Origin: Lota lota
Taxonomy: Eukaryota > Chordata > Actinopteri > Gadiformes > Lotidae
Direction: 5' to 3'
NCBI GenBank assembly: GCA_026745465.1
Contig: JACYXH010000406.1
Span: 285,001 to 349,000, forward strand
DNA: 64,000 nt
Shown piece by piece: positions 34,780 to 46,131 of this stretch. The position numbers were made by a program, and so were the translations under genes. The notes below the pieces were generated by a model. That model was not told where the DNA came from, did not search any database, and saw only the letters and a program-made list of their open reading frames with translations. How positions within the stretch are numbered: the first letter of the stretch is position 1; each line of letters opens with the position of its first letter.

Positions 34780-35039
34780 TTGTTTTCCTCGTTACCACAT
34801 GGTTCTCTCTCGTCCTGGTTCTTTATGCATGCACGACGGGTTATGTAGTTCACATTTTGGGAATCTTGCAGGCGGTTGTTCTCGTGGAAACTACATTCCC
34901 CATCTACACCACTGAACTGGGCTCTTCCAAGCGTTGTTACGGGATGTGGGCGACCGAGGCCTGAAGCACGACAGTCATTTGTTCTTGCAACGAATTGCCT
35001 CATTGCCTCATTGCCTTATTGCCTCATTGCCTCATTCGG
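34780..35039 (+). other. ccpg1: Probable CCPG1 non-coding first exon and promoter region
   Basis: Ends in a strong GTGAGT donor at 35040 after a short TTGCCTCA tandem repeat (about 34990-35035). The next exon (from 35437, acceptor ACCGCAG) carries the CCPG1 ATG. The transcription start is not defined by sequence alone. Confidence 0.5.
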
Positions 35040-35478
35040 GTGAGTAAACACATTTATCTTCGCTTGTTGAATTCGCAGTCATGTATAACTTTAACTAAAG
35101 AATGGGCACAGTTAATGCATTTTTATATAGCTAGCGTTTAACGGTTGTTTGCGACTTATATAATTGATAACGTTATCGGTTACGTATAGTAATGTCGGCT
35201 GTAAGTATATTGTTATGGCCATGATTTAAATAGATACAATTAAGTTCAACCGTTTTTCAGTCCTAGGTCAAATTGTGATTGAAACATTTGTCAGCTGTTT
35301 AGTGGTCTTTTAGCCCGGGCCGCTAGATGTCGATATTGTGTTGTTTAACCCATGTTGTTGTTTGTTTAATCCGTGTTGTTGTTGTTTGTTTACTCCATGT
35401 TGTTGTTTAGACAATAAGCTTTGCTGGTCACCGCAGGAGGGCTGCGCGCGGCGTGTCTCGTTTGACCGTCCGGTCAAA

Positions 35479-38400
35479 ATGTCAGAAACCTCGAGCGATA
35501 CAGAATCATCTTGTGGATGGACTCTAATAAGCAATGAGGTACGCACTATACCGTTTTTCTCGAGTTGTCCACCAATTGCATTGAGCTCTTAGCTTATTTG
35601 TACTCTCTTTTGTTAAAATGCAGAAGGATAAAAGTAGTGCATAAATTATTACAAACTGTAACATTCATGTATTTTACATAATCGACATGTGTCAATGTGT
35701 TGAGGTCCACTGTGGTTGTGTTTTGAAGGGTTCAGATATTGAGACCCTGGGCCTTGATCATGCACTGGAATATGGGACTGATCCTGCAGGCTTTCCTCCC
35801 GATGGGGAGCCAGGCTTACTGGTTCCTACTGGTAAGGCAATCAATGCATACAGTCCAACTCTTTAGTTTATGTCGTTTCAATACAGGTTATGTAACCCAC
35901 ACATGTGTATTTACCTCTTAATCCATGTACATATATGATGTAACCAACACGTGTATTTACCTCTTAATCCATGTACATATATGATGTAACCAACACATGT
36001 GTATTTACCTCTTAATCCATGTACATATATGATGTAACCAACACATGTATATTTACCTCTTAATCCATGTACATATATGATGTAACCAACACATGTATGT
36101 TTACCTCTTAATCCATGTACATATATGATGTAACCAACACATGTATATTTACCTCTTAATCCATGTACATATATGATGTAACCAACACATGTATATTTAC
36201 CTCTTAATCCATGTACATATATGATGTAACCAACACATGTATATTTACCTCTTAATCCATGTACATATATGATGTAACCAACACATGTATATTTACCTCT
36301 TAATCCATGTACATATATGATGTAACCAACACATGTATATTTACCTCTTAATCCATGTACATATATGATGTAACCAACACATGTATATTTACCTCTTAAT
36401 CCATGTACATATATGATGTAACCAACACATGTGTATTTACCTCTTAATCCATGTACATATATGATGTAACCAACACATGTATATTTACCTCTTAATCCAT
36501 GTACATATATGATGTAACCAACACATGTGTATTTACCTCTTAATCCATGTACATATATGATGTAACCAACACATGTATATTTACCTCTTAATCCATGTAC
36601 ATATATGATGTAACCAACACATGTATATTTACCTCTTAATCCATGTATTTTTCCTAGCTGGTTGCTTTGAAGGGAAAAGTGATCCAATAGATGACACTCT
36701 GCTGGAAGAAACCTTTGAGGAAACAATGTCTGCATCTGAGGTGAGAATAATATACATGACTTAATACTTTGTCCACTCTTATGTCCCACCATTTTGGTTG
36801 TGGCCCTCGACTTTGTACATGAAAATGGAGTGAGGAACATGGGCTTGTAGTTAAGTTTCATTCATATTTATGAATTCATATTTGACATTTTCCGGAGTAC
36901 CCCCAGCAGTAATCTCAAGTCATGTGACTAGTGCCGTCCTTTGAGAACCCGTGACCTGAATCGACCGTCCTGGTTATTCCCTCTGCAGGACCTAGGGGGC
37001 GCTGCAGCCCAGCAGCACCTTGCGCTGTGCTCCTCCAGCGACCTCTCCTCCTCAGACATTGTGACCTTAGGAGACATGAAGGAGGAGGTGGAGGAGGGGG
37101 AGGAGGAGAAGGAGGCGGAGACGGCCGTCAACGAGGAGTCCTACCTCGGAACCTCGTCCAGCAGTCAGTACACCTTCACGGCTGTAGAGACCGGTAGGAA
37201 GGCACGCCCACATTTCACACTCAAGCTTCGTTGACTTACGTGCCGCTTTTAATCACCGCCAAGTTTCCATTCAAGTATTTACAGTGGTACAGAAACAAAC
37301 TATGAGCAGAGAAGGTAGAGACAGTGGCGTTTCCGAGTACTCCCTGTCCCGTGATGTGGCTTTGTGAAGCAGGTTTGAGTCCCTGGAGGCTTCCTCAGAC
37401 TCTGTGGCGGCTAGGACACCAGCTGAGATACCAGCTCATTGGGAAGAGCTCTTTGCCAGGTGGCCCAAGCATGATGCTAGTGAAGTGTGTGCATCTTGAG
37501 CAACACAGAGAGAACTAACCACAGCTAACCCCCAGGATGTTTCTCTCAGGCAAAGAATGCTGTTTCAGGACATAAACCTGTACTGCTTGTATGGAAGCAT
37601 GTTGTAACTCCTTACTTCCTGTGTCGTTTCCCGACCATGTGTAACACAAACTGACGGTGTGTGAAACAGTGATTGACATCGCGGTAACTGAAGTCAAAAC
37701 TCTTTAACGTTATTTTTGGCAGTGGTAAGCTTTCTGCATTTTCCCTGCCAAGGGTTTGAAGTCACGCCACGATGACTCAACTATGTATTTTATCAATCAG
37801 TATTTGTGTATCACCACTTACTCCCCACTGCAATCCCCACAAATTTCTCAAGAGATGAATATATATAAATGAAATGAATGTGTTGGACTGTGATATAACG
37901 TAGTAGGGCTGCTTGGTCCGAGACTCACACATAAACATGGTGAATGTGTTGGACTGTGATATGACGTAGTAGGGCTGCTTGGTCCGAGACTCCCACATAA
38001 ACATGGTGAATGTGTTGGACTGTGATATAACGTAGTAGGGCTGCTTGGTCCGAGACTCACACATAAACATGGTGAATGTGTTGGACTGTGATATAACGTA
38101 GTAGGGCTGCTTGGTCCGAGACTCACTCATAAACATGGTGAATGTGTTGGACTGTGATATGACGTAGTAGGGCTGCTTGGTCCGAGACTCACTCATAAAC
38201 ATGGTGAATGTGTTGGACTGTGATATAACGTAGTAGGGCTGCTTGGTCCGAGACTCCCACATAAACATGGTGAATGTGTTGGACTGTGATATGACGAAGT
38301 AGGGCTGCTTGGTCCGAGACTCCCACATAAACATGGTGAATGTGTTGGACTGTGATATAACGTAGTAGGGCTGCTTGGTCCGAGACTCACACATAAACAT

Positions 38401-41400
38401 GGTGAATGTGTTGGACTGTGATATGACGTAGTAGGGCTGCTTGGTCCGAGACTCCCACATAAACATGGTGAATGTGTTGGACTGTGATATAACGTAGTAG
38501 GGCTGCTTGGTCCGAGACTCACACATAAACATGGTGAATGTGTTGGACTGTGATATAACGTAGTAGGGCTGCTTGGTCCGAGACTCCCACATAAACATGG
38601 TGAATGTGTTGGACTGTGATATGACGTAGTAGGGCTGCTTGGTCCGAGACTCCCTCATAAACATGGTGAATGTGTTGGACCTCAGCCCAGCTGCCCCTGC
38701 CCAGCAGCAGCAGTGAGGACGAGTCAGCAGGCAGAGCCCCCACCGCCCTGCGGAGGAGACGTCCGCGGAGGAACACCGGCTCCCTGGGGGCAGACCCCCC
38801 CGAGGGAGAGGCCCTGGAGTCTGGCCAGAGTGAGGAGGAGGAGGAGGAGGACCAGGAGGAGGTTCCTCAGGACCAGGAGGTGGAGGGCGCCAGAGTCCCA
38901 CGGCCAGGAGAGAGCAGCTGCAGCCTCAACACGTGCATCCTGCTGGTTCTGCTGGTGGCCGTCAGCATTAGCGTGGGCCACTACTACAGTAAATACCTTT
39001 TATCAGGCGGAGTCTAAGTACATTGGGACTGTAAGAAGAATGGCTTGGCATGCAGAGCAGTTGTAATTATGGGAGGTTTAGTAACAATGGTAGAACTGGC
39101 TACTGACTACCACTCGCTGCAGTCCTTTGACGACATGCAGAAATGCAGACACGTTGTCCCTGAGATTGATAGTTGGAAAGGTTTCATCAGTGTTAGTCTG
39201 TTTGTTCAAAGTTCTAATGTTAAGTAATTCTATTTTGTATTTCAGGCAAATCGCAGCAGAGATACCGTGGAAAAGAGTGGGTGTGTGAGGATCCTGATGC
39301 TGAGCTGGAAGAGTGTGTGAGAACATTTTTCAAACACGAGGTATGCGAGACGCGTACAAGAAACAAATCACTAAACGCTCACTTTAGTGTATCGGTAAAG
39401 CGATAATTAAAGTGTTACTTTAAGGTGGATTTCTGAACGGTATTGAGAGAAACGATCTTGCTAGTTCATGTTTATGAACTGATGTGGGGTTTAGTGGGCC
39501 ATCACATCACATTCTCTCAGTGCGTCCTCTTTTCCGTTTTGTTCCTACCCATTCAGGACCTGGCTTGGTTTCCGATAGAAGACCTCGACCACCGAAGCTT
39601 TGTGGAGATGATTATAAAGCTGTCGAAAGAGAACACGGAGCTCAACGTACGACTGACCCAGATAAAGGTGACCGCTAGTATAAGGCCCAAGCAGAACCTC
39701 TGGAAGTAGTCATAATTACTGGGGCATTTTAAACATGATTAAACCTGAGCAAATATAATGAAGAACAAGAATGAATAACTTGTGGATATACAGGCGATTA
39801 ACTTGACTATGTTCGATTCATTATGACAACTATTGCCTTCCTTTGTATTATTTTCCTTAAGGCCCAAAGCGATGAGCTGGTGATGAGGCTGAAGCAGGGG
39901 TCAGAGGAGAGGAAGGTCATGGAGGCCCGGAAGCAGCAGCTGGCCACAGAGAAGCAGCAGCTGGCCACAGAGAAGCAGCAGCTGGCCACAGAGAAGCAGC
40001 AGCTGGCCACAGAGAAGCAGCAGCTGGCCACAGAGGAGCAGCAGCTGGCCACAGAGGAGCAGCAGCTGGCCACAGAGAAGCAGCAGCTGGCCACAGAGCA
40101 GCAGCAGCTGGCCACAGAGCAGCAGCAGCTGAAGAGCTCCCTTGAGCGGGGGGAGCGGTCTCTGTTGGCCCTGCAGGACGAGCTGAGGATCCTGCGCTCT
40201 GAGATCACAGAGCTTGAGGACCGGGGTTCTGCGCTGGACTCCTTGGTGCTGGAGAACCAAAGGCTGAAGGAGCAGCTGGAGGAGAAGATGGCGTTGACCC
40301 GCGCCATGCTCAGCCAGAGGGACGCCGCGATGGCGGAGACGCGTACGCTGAGGAAGGAGCTGGACCGGGAGAGAAGGTTCACGGAGGAACTCCGGGAGGA
40401 GATGGACCAGCTGGCCAGCAGCAGCGCCGGGGCTGAGGAGAGCCAGGCCGAGATCCAGACGCGCCTGATGGAGTTGGAGAAGAAGCTGGGCTTTGAGCAG
40501 CAACGCTCGGACCTGTGGGAGCGACTGTATGTGGAGAGCAAAGAAGAGAAGGCCAAAGGAGACACGCAGCCCAGAGTCCAAAAGACCAAAGAAGGCATGG
40601 CTGGGAAGGTGAAGAAGACATTCGAGGCGGTGAAGAACTCTACCAAGGAGTTTGTCCATCACCACAAAGAGCAGATTAAGAAAGCCAAAGAGGCGGTGAA
40701 GGAGAACCTGAGGAAATTCTCAGATTCCGTCAAATCGACCTTCCGCCATTTCAAGGATTCTGCGTCGACGTTCATCAACAAGGCTACCGCAGAGTCTCCC
40801 GAGAGATTAAACAAGCGTGACGCTAAGGGCCCATGGGATGCTAAAGGGCCGTGGCAGCATGGGCCACACAAGCCTCGGCACAGTCGCACCTCTGAATCCA
40901 CCGAGGGCTTCAAGAGCAGCCAGAACACTCGCAAGTCAGGAGATAAAGTCCAGGACGACGGAGGCACACAGAACCACCGAGAATCTCCCAAAAGGGGCTC
41001 TCGCGTTTTCCCCGGTGGCTTCATGGGATCCTCAAGTCTCTTCGGCGAAGGAATGGAGCCTGTGAGAGCAGACGAATTCAACCAGCTTCTTCAGAGCTAT
41101 CTCCATCAAGAGGTGGATCACTTCCACCACTGGAAAGAGTTGGAGAAATTCATCAACAACTTCTTCCACAATGGTGTGTTCATCCATGACCAGATGCTGT
41201 TCAAAGACTTTGTCAGTCGCGTGGAGGATTATCTGGAAAACATGCATGATTATTATGGCCTTGATGATGGCGCCTTTGCAGATCTCGATGAGTACGTCCA
41301 CAGGCACTATGGAGACTCCTACACCAAAAGCCATGGGCCACGGTAATTCCCACAGACCAAGCAAACGGTGACAGTGTTTCAAGGTGTACTTGTGACATGA

Positions 41401-41633
41401 ATGTTAACGAAGGGCTTTTCTCGCCTCTGAACTTCCACAGCAGACCCACGGAAGGTCCCGATAAGCAGACCAAAGAAAGCCTGCAGGCGAAGCAGCAGCA
41501 GAGAAGGCAACAGAGAGCCAGGTCGCGACCCCAGAGAGAAAGAAAATGTAGCCGATCAGGAGGGAGTTCAGACAGACACATGGCCGATGTCAAAATTGAA
41601 TTGGGCCCTATGCAATTTGATCCGAAATATTAA
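35479..41633 (+). CDS. ccpg1: CCPG1, ER-phagy receptor
   Basis: Single-pass ER membrane protein that links ER to autophagosomes through Atg8-family proteins and FIP200 (known for mammals). Exons: 35479-35538, 35729-35831, 36658-36740, 36989-37193, 38686-38988, 39246-39340, 39557-39667, 39862-41342, 41441-41633; phases all agree and give 877 aa. The N-terminus has the LIR core WTLI in CGWTLISNE and two FIP200-type motifs, SDIETL and SDIVTL. An acidic stretch follows, then RRRRPRR, a transmembrane helix (CILLVLLVAVSISVG), and a long coiled coil with about ten 7-residue KQQLATE-type repeats (39940-40130). The luminal part has conserved KNSTKEFVHHHKE and KFSDSVKSTFRHFKDS blocks. If the last 98-bp intron is retained, translation stops at 41346 (814 aa). 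Assignment is firm from motifs and synteny. Confidence 0.95.
35880..36648. repeat. 48-bp minisatellite (~15 copies) in CCPG1 intron
   Basis: Units containing ACCTCTTAATCCATGTACAT and ATGATGTAACCAACACATGT, period 48 (= 16 codons), so one minus frame stays open for 316 codons. It abuts the acceptor of exon 36658-36740. Confidence 0.96.
37868..38678. repeat. 66-bp minisatellite (~12 copies) in CCPG1 intron
   Basis: Units containing GGTGAATGTGTTGGACTGTG and GTAGTAGGGCTGCTTGGTCC, period 66 (= 22 codons), which leaves a 374-codon minus frame open. The last unit runs to within 7 bp of the exon at 38686. Confidence 0.96.
39934..40130 (+). repeat. ccpg1: Coding 21-bp VNTR in CCPG1
   Basis: About ten units of AAGCAGCAGCTGGCCACAGA(G) and GAG/CAG variants encoding the heptad KQQLATE / EQQLATE / QQQLATE. 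The period equals one coiled-coil heptad. Confidence 0.95.
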
Positions 41634-42100
41634 CGTATGCAAATAGTGCCCTTCATCTTCGTTTGTAATTCTTTCCTGATTTGCTTTGGACTGAGAGTTT
41701 TAAATGTTTTGCACAATGTTTTCTGTATAATGCTACTGAATGTCCTTTAGCTTTTTGTGTTTCCTTTTCAAATAGTTGGGAATGCAGTTAAGTCATTTTG
41801 ACACGGGAAGAAATCACAAGGACAGATTACAAGTCTTGTAAATTGTTCAACTTTGGAGAAGCTGACGAGCAGGATGGTTTAGATTAGACTTCATGGATGT
41901 TTAAATGTTCGAGTGGCGTGGGTGACTTATTGCTGTTAAACTTTGCGTTGTTAAGATATTCTTTGCCATGGTTACAGATCGCTTTTAAATGTTCTAGCTC
42001 GACATTCCATATCTCCACTTGGTCTGGAAGCCCGTTTTATTTAACTTACAAGATTGACGTGTTGGATAATAAACATAACCAATAAAGAAAAAGGAATCTC
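41634..42100 (+). other. ccpg1: CCPG1 3' UTR with polyA signals
   Basis: AT-rich sequence after the CCPG1 stop. AATAAA occurs at 42068-42073 and 42081-42086. Confidence 0.7.
42036..42041 (-). terminator. pigb: Candidate PIGB polyA signal (AATAAA, minus strand)
   Basis: AATAAA on the minus strand, about 125 bp past the PIGB stop and inside the CCPG1 3' UTR. Confidence 0.5.
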
Positions 42101-42164
42101 GGATGAACTTGTTTTGTCTCACATTTTTACTAGACAACGTTCAACAAACAAATAAAATATTATT

Positions 42165-45100
42165 TTAAATATCAGGCAGTGTGATTGATGGTCCAGGGAT
42201 GTGGTGATGTCGTTGATAGACAAAGATGTTTCCGCCAACTCTCCCCTCAGGAAAGTGAGAGTGAAACATTTCGGCACTCCTCGTGAATTCATTCCTTTCC
42301 AAGAATTCGGAAATGTCCTAGATGAACGAGGGAGCATTTTAATAACAGAAAACATCGAAGCCAACTAATTCTGTAAAAAAACAAAAAAAACACATGATCA
42401 CGTTTGGAATATCGCACCTTTTCCAAAACGTCAAACAGAACCAGATGTGTTGGCAGGGAGGACTCGTCTGGAAAGGCCCCTGAGAGCCAGTGCAGAGGGT
42501 CGTCATAGAACTCCTTAGCTTCTTCAGAGTACCCAGGTTCCCCCAGGTCAGGAGGACATTCCAGGAACCTCATCCGGAGCGGGCAGTGGACGTGGCTGCA
42601 GGAAGGAAGTACTGGAGGTCAAACAATTCGGTCATCTTTTTACTCTTGTTTTCTACTATTTCAAGACCGGTCGCATTAACAACCCTGGTAGAGAAATCCC
42701 ACTTATGTTATATTTATATCCTTTACTTTTACATGTGTTCACACACAAACACATTATTATAAGGCGCACACACAAAATGAACAGAATAATTGAGTCTACT
42801 TGGTGGAATAGATCAATAATATGCCTCACATGGTGAAAGGGTCTTATTTCCATTCCATGATGTCTTTGATATAACATGCTCAATGCAGTAGAGCATAGAC
42901 AGTGTTGGACCAGTTCTACCACAGACCCTCCAGACTACCTGTAGAAGGGCGTGGTCCAGACAGACTACCTGTAGAAGGGCGTGGTCCAGACAGACTACCT
43001 GTAGAAGGGAATGATCCAGACAGACTACCTGTAGGAGGGCATGGTCCAGACAGACTACCTGTAGAAGGGCGTGGTCCAGACAGACTACCTGTAGGAGGGC
43101 ATGGTCCAGACAGACTACCTGTAGAAGGGCGTGGAGTGACAGACTACCTGTAGAAGGGCGTGGTCCAGACAGACTACCTGTAGAAGGGCGTGGTCCAGAC
43201 AGACTACCTGTAGAAGGGCGTGGAGTGACAGACTACCTGTAGAAGGGCGTGGTCCAGACAGACTACCTGTAGAAGGGCGTAGTCCAGACAGACTACCTGT
43301 AGAAGGGCGTGGTCCAGACAGACTACCTGTAGAAGGGCGTAGTCCAGACAGACTACCTGTAGGAGGGCATGGTCCAGACAGACTACCTGTAGAAGGGCGT
43401 GGAGTGACAGACTACCTGTAGAAGGGCGTGGAGTGACAGACTACCTGTAGGAGGGAGTGGAGTGACAGACTACCTGTAGGAGGGCGTGGTCCAGACAGAC
43501 TACCTGTAGGAGGGAGTGGAGTGACAGACTACCTGTAGGAGGGTGTGGTCCAGACAGACTACCTGTAGAAGGGCGTGGAGTGACAGACTACCTGTAGGAG
43601 GGAGTGGAGTGACAGACTACCTGTAGAAGGGCGTGGAGTGACAGACTACCTGTAGGAGGGAGTGGAGTGACAGACTACCTGTAGGAGGGCGTGGTCCAGA
43701 CAGACTACCTGTAGGAGGGAGTGGAGTGACAGACTACCTGTAGGAGGGCGTGGTCCAGACAGACTACCTGTAGAAGGGCGTGGAGTGACAGACTACCTGT
43801 AGAAGGGCGTGGAGTGACAGGGCATGAGGAACAGGACCTCGGGGTTCGTGGAGCTCGCGTTGCTGGGGAGCTCACAGAGTTCCTGCAGATGGCTCATGAC
43901 ATCCAGGGTGCCTCGCTGGTGGACCAGGCCTGTGTAGAGAGCTGGAAGCAGGTTGGCTACCAGCAGACCCCCTGCAGCCGCTCGCCTCCAGGACTTCAGG
44001 TGGGCCAACGACAAACCTTCAAGCCAATTGAAGCAGACCTCGTTAATGGGTGTGTTTTGATGCCATGAACAAAGACACGATGGCACGATGACACGAGGAA
44101 ACTTACCACAGAATACCATGCAGAAGGGCAACACAGGGTAGATGAACCGGAATTCTTTGTGTGAAAGAAAACTGTTAAAAAAAAATCCCAGACCGTTAGC
44201 ACTCTTGTCTGCATTGCAGTTGAATGGCATGATCATGTCCGGCCAATCAAAGCTCACCTGTACACCGTGACGGTCCAGACCAATGTGACCAACAGTATTC
44301 TGTAGCGTTTTGAAGCGAGCGTGCAGCCGTGGACGAAGAAAGGCAGATGAGGGCCGGTGACGGCTGCAAAGCCCTGGGTGAGGTACCAGTGCCAGGGGTG
44401 GGAGCCGTAGAAGTCAGCCATGCCGTGCAACACATTGAACTGCAGGAAGTTGTACTGCACCAGGGTCCACTGCAGAACGCAACGGGATACAACCACGAGA
44501 CACGCACCGCTTCAAATATGACGGTTATGATGCAGCACACAGATACTAACAATGTTTATTTTTTATTTGTTTTACCTTGCCATAGAACAGGCAGTCGATT
44601 AAAGTTGAACTCACCAGAGTTAGAGCCCTGCGGGTCAGAGAGGCAGCTAAGGTGCACGTCTACGGTCAAAGAGGAAGTGTGAGTGGACAAAGCGAGCACC
44701 ACTCACCCTATGGGAAGGCAGCGGTGCGTTAGAAGTCTCAGCTTGCCGTCTTCCCCGAAGAAGTGGAAGGCGAGCAGGGGAAGCCAAACGATGAGCGCGG
44801 TGGGACGGATAACAATCGCCATGGCCACCAGCGTCAGGTACTTTTTACTGAAACGGAAAACGAAGATATTGAAAATATTTGATGTTGACAGATTGATAGA
44901 TGATTGAGAACATGTAGAAAAGGCACAGGGGGGGGGGGGGCTGTGACCTGTGGTGTGTTTTGGAGCCCGGGAGGGGGTAGTAGGTGAGGGCCAGGGTGGT
45001 GAGGGTTGTCTCCATGGTGTTGCTCATGGTCCTGGTGCAACAGTACCAGGTGAACCAGGAGCAGAGCTGGCAGAAATACTAGCAGTGGAGACAGCGTGTA

Positions 45101-46131
45101 TCGGACATCAGTACGGCGTGCTTCAACCTGCCCTTGCACCGAAACCATGAAATACACCAAAATAAATCTGGCTAGGCCAATGACAAATGGTGCAATGTAG
45201 ATACTCCAGCAACGTGTGCAGAGAAATCCTTTCGTGAAATAATATTAATTTGATGTTCCTGGGTATTGTCAAGTATCTTAACGTGGTTTTGTATAACATT
45301 GATAACCGCACATTTAGTTAATCCTATTTTGTAGTAGGCCAATTATTTACCGTCCATTTTGCCACATCAGGATTCTCCATCGATCGGGTGAAGAAGTACA
45401 TCTTCACGTCGGCCGCTGAAGCCAGCAGCGCCTGCATGACTCTGGGGAGCCAGATCTACAATCCAAAGCACTCACGGTTATCGCAGGACAACATCAGCAT
45501 CACGGAACACATCTGGAAAACACGTGGGAACATTAAACATTCAAATAAGTAACAAAGTATGTTTTTCACTTGCCAAGACAGTAACAGAGTCCCAGCTGAT
45601 AAAGTGCAAAGTCTTGTATATGGAAGCGAAGAGCAGTGGGTAGGCAAATCCTCTCAGACCACTCTGCCACTCCCAGGTCAGATACCCATAGGTGAACAGG
45701 TCAAGGCTGTTACAGGTAAGGACAGTGTTGATCCTATCACAGGCCACCGTCATTAGTATAACAAACATAGGATTTAGATTTACTGGGACTATAATGTTTA
45801 AAAGGATATTCAAAAGCCATGTAATGGGAAACTTCTAGGGACTGCCAATACTCATCAGGGACAAAGCTGGTTTGGACCAGGAAGCAGTTCACCAGTCGGA
45901 AGACCACAGTAAATGCGGTGATATTGATTGTCAACATTCCTGTGGATTGGGGGGGAAAAAGTATCATGATCCTATAATATCAATAAAAGTTGTTAATAGA
46001 TGACTTATTAATTATTACTACTGATGCCCACCATTATCAATAACATTGTTGTGTAGTTGGGATCTTCGTTTTCTCAGTTTGACAGGTTCATCTTTATCCC
46101 TAAAATTAAAACGCGCACGAATGTTCTCCAT
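42165..46131 (-). CDS. pigb: PIGB, GPI mannosyltransferase III
   Basis: ER-lumen-facing GT-C (GT22) enzyme that adds the third mannose to GPI-anchor precursors. Twelve minus-strand exons: 46131-46032, 45939-45810, 45691-45574, 45455-45351, 45078-44948, 44847-44707, 44627-44576, 44469-44258, 44171-44107, 44016-43797, 42595-42418, 42317-42165. Phases agree and give 534 aa (human about 554). The luminal PDE motif typical of the family is at 61-63 in [14 protein letters not shown]. Other conserved blocks: [67 protein letters not shown] and [20 protein letters not shown]. Intron 2 appears to be AT-AC (ATATCCTTTT donor, CCTTGAC branch site, CAC acceptor). Intron 3 uses a GC donor (GCAAGT). Intron 10 is mostly a minisatellite derived from the exon-10 end. 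Confidence 0.95.
42922..43820 (-). repeat. 29/30-bp minisatellite (~29 copies) copied from PIGB exon-10 end and donor
   Basis: On the minus strand each unit reads TGTCACTCCACGCCCTTCTA-CAG followed by GTAGTCT. The part before GTAG is the last 23 nt of PIGB exon 10 (CHSTPFYS codons) and GTAGTCT is its donor. Units alternate between an exon-identical 29-bp type (GGAGTGAC) and a diverged 30-bp type (GGTCCAGAC). Confidence 0.94.

Noticed and set aside
35911..36861. 316-codon minus-strand ORF
   Set aside because: A 48-bp repeat keeps one frame open; 16-residue identical repeats with no other support.
37777..38901. 374-codon minus-strand ORF
   Set aside because: A 66-bp repeat in a CCPG1 intron plus antisense of a coding exon.
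39807..40665. Minus-strand ORFs of 254-279 codons over CCPG1
   Set aside because: Antisense shadow of the CCPG1 coiled-coil exon.
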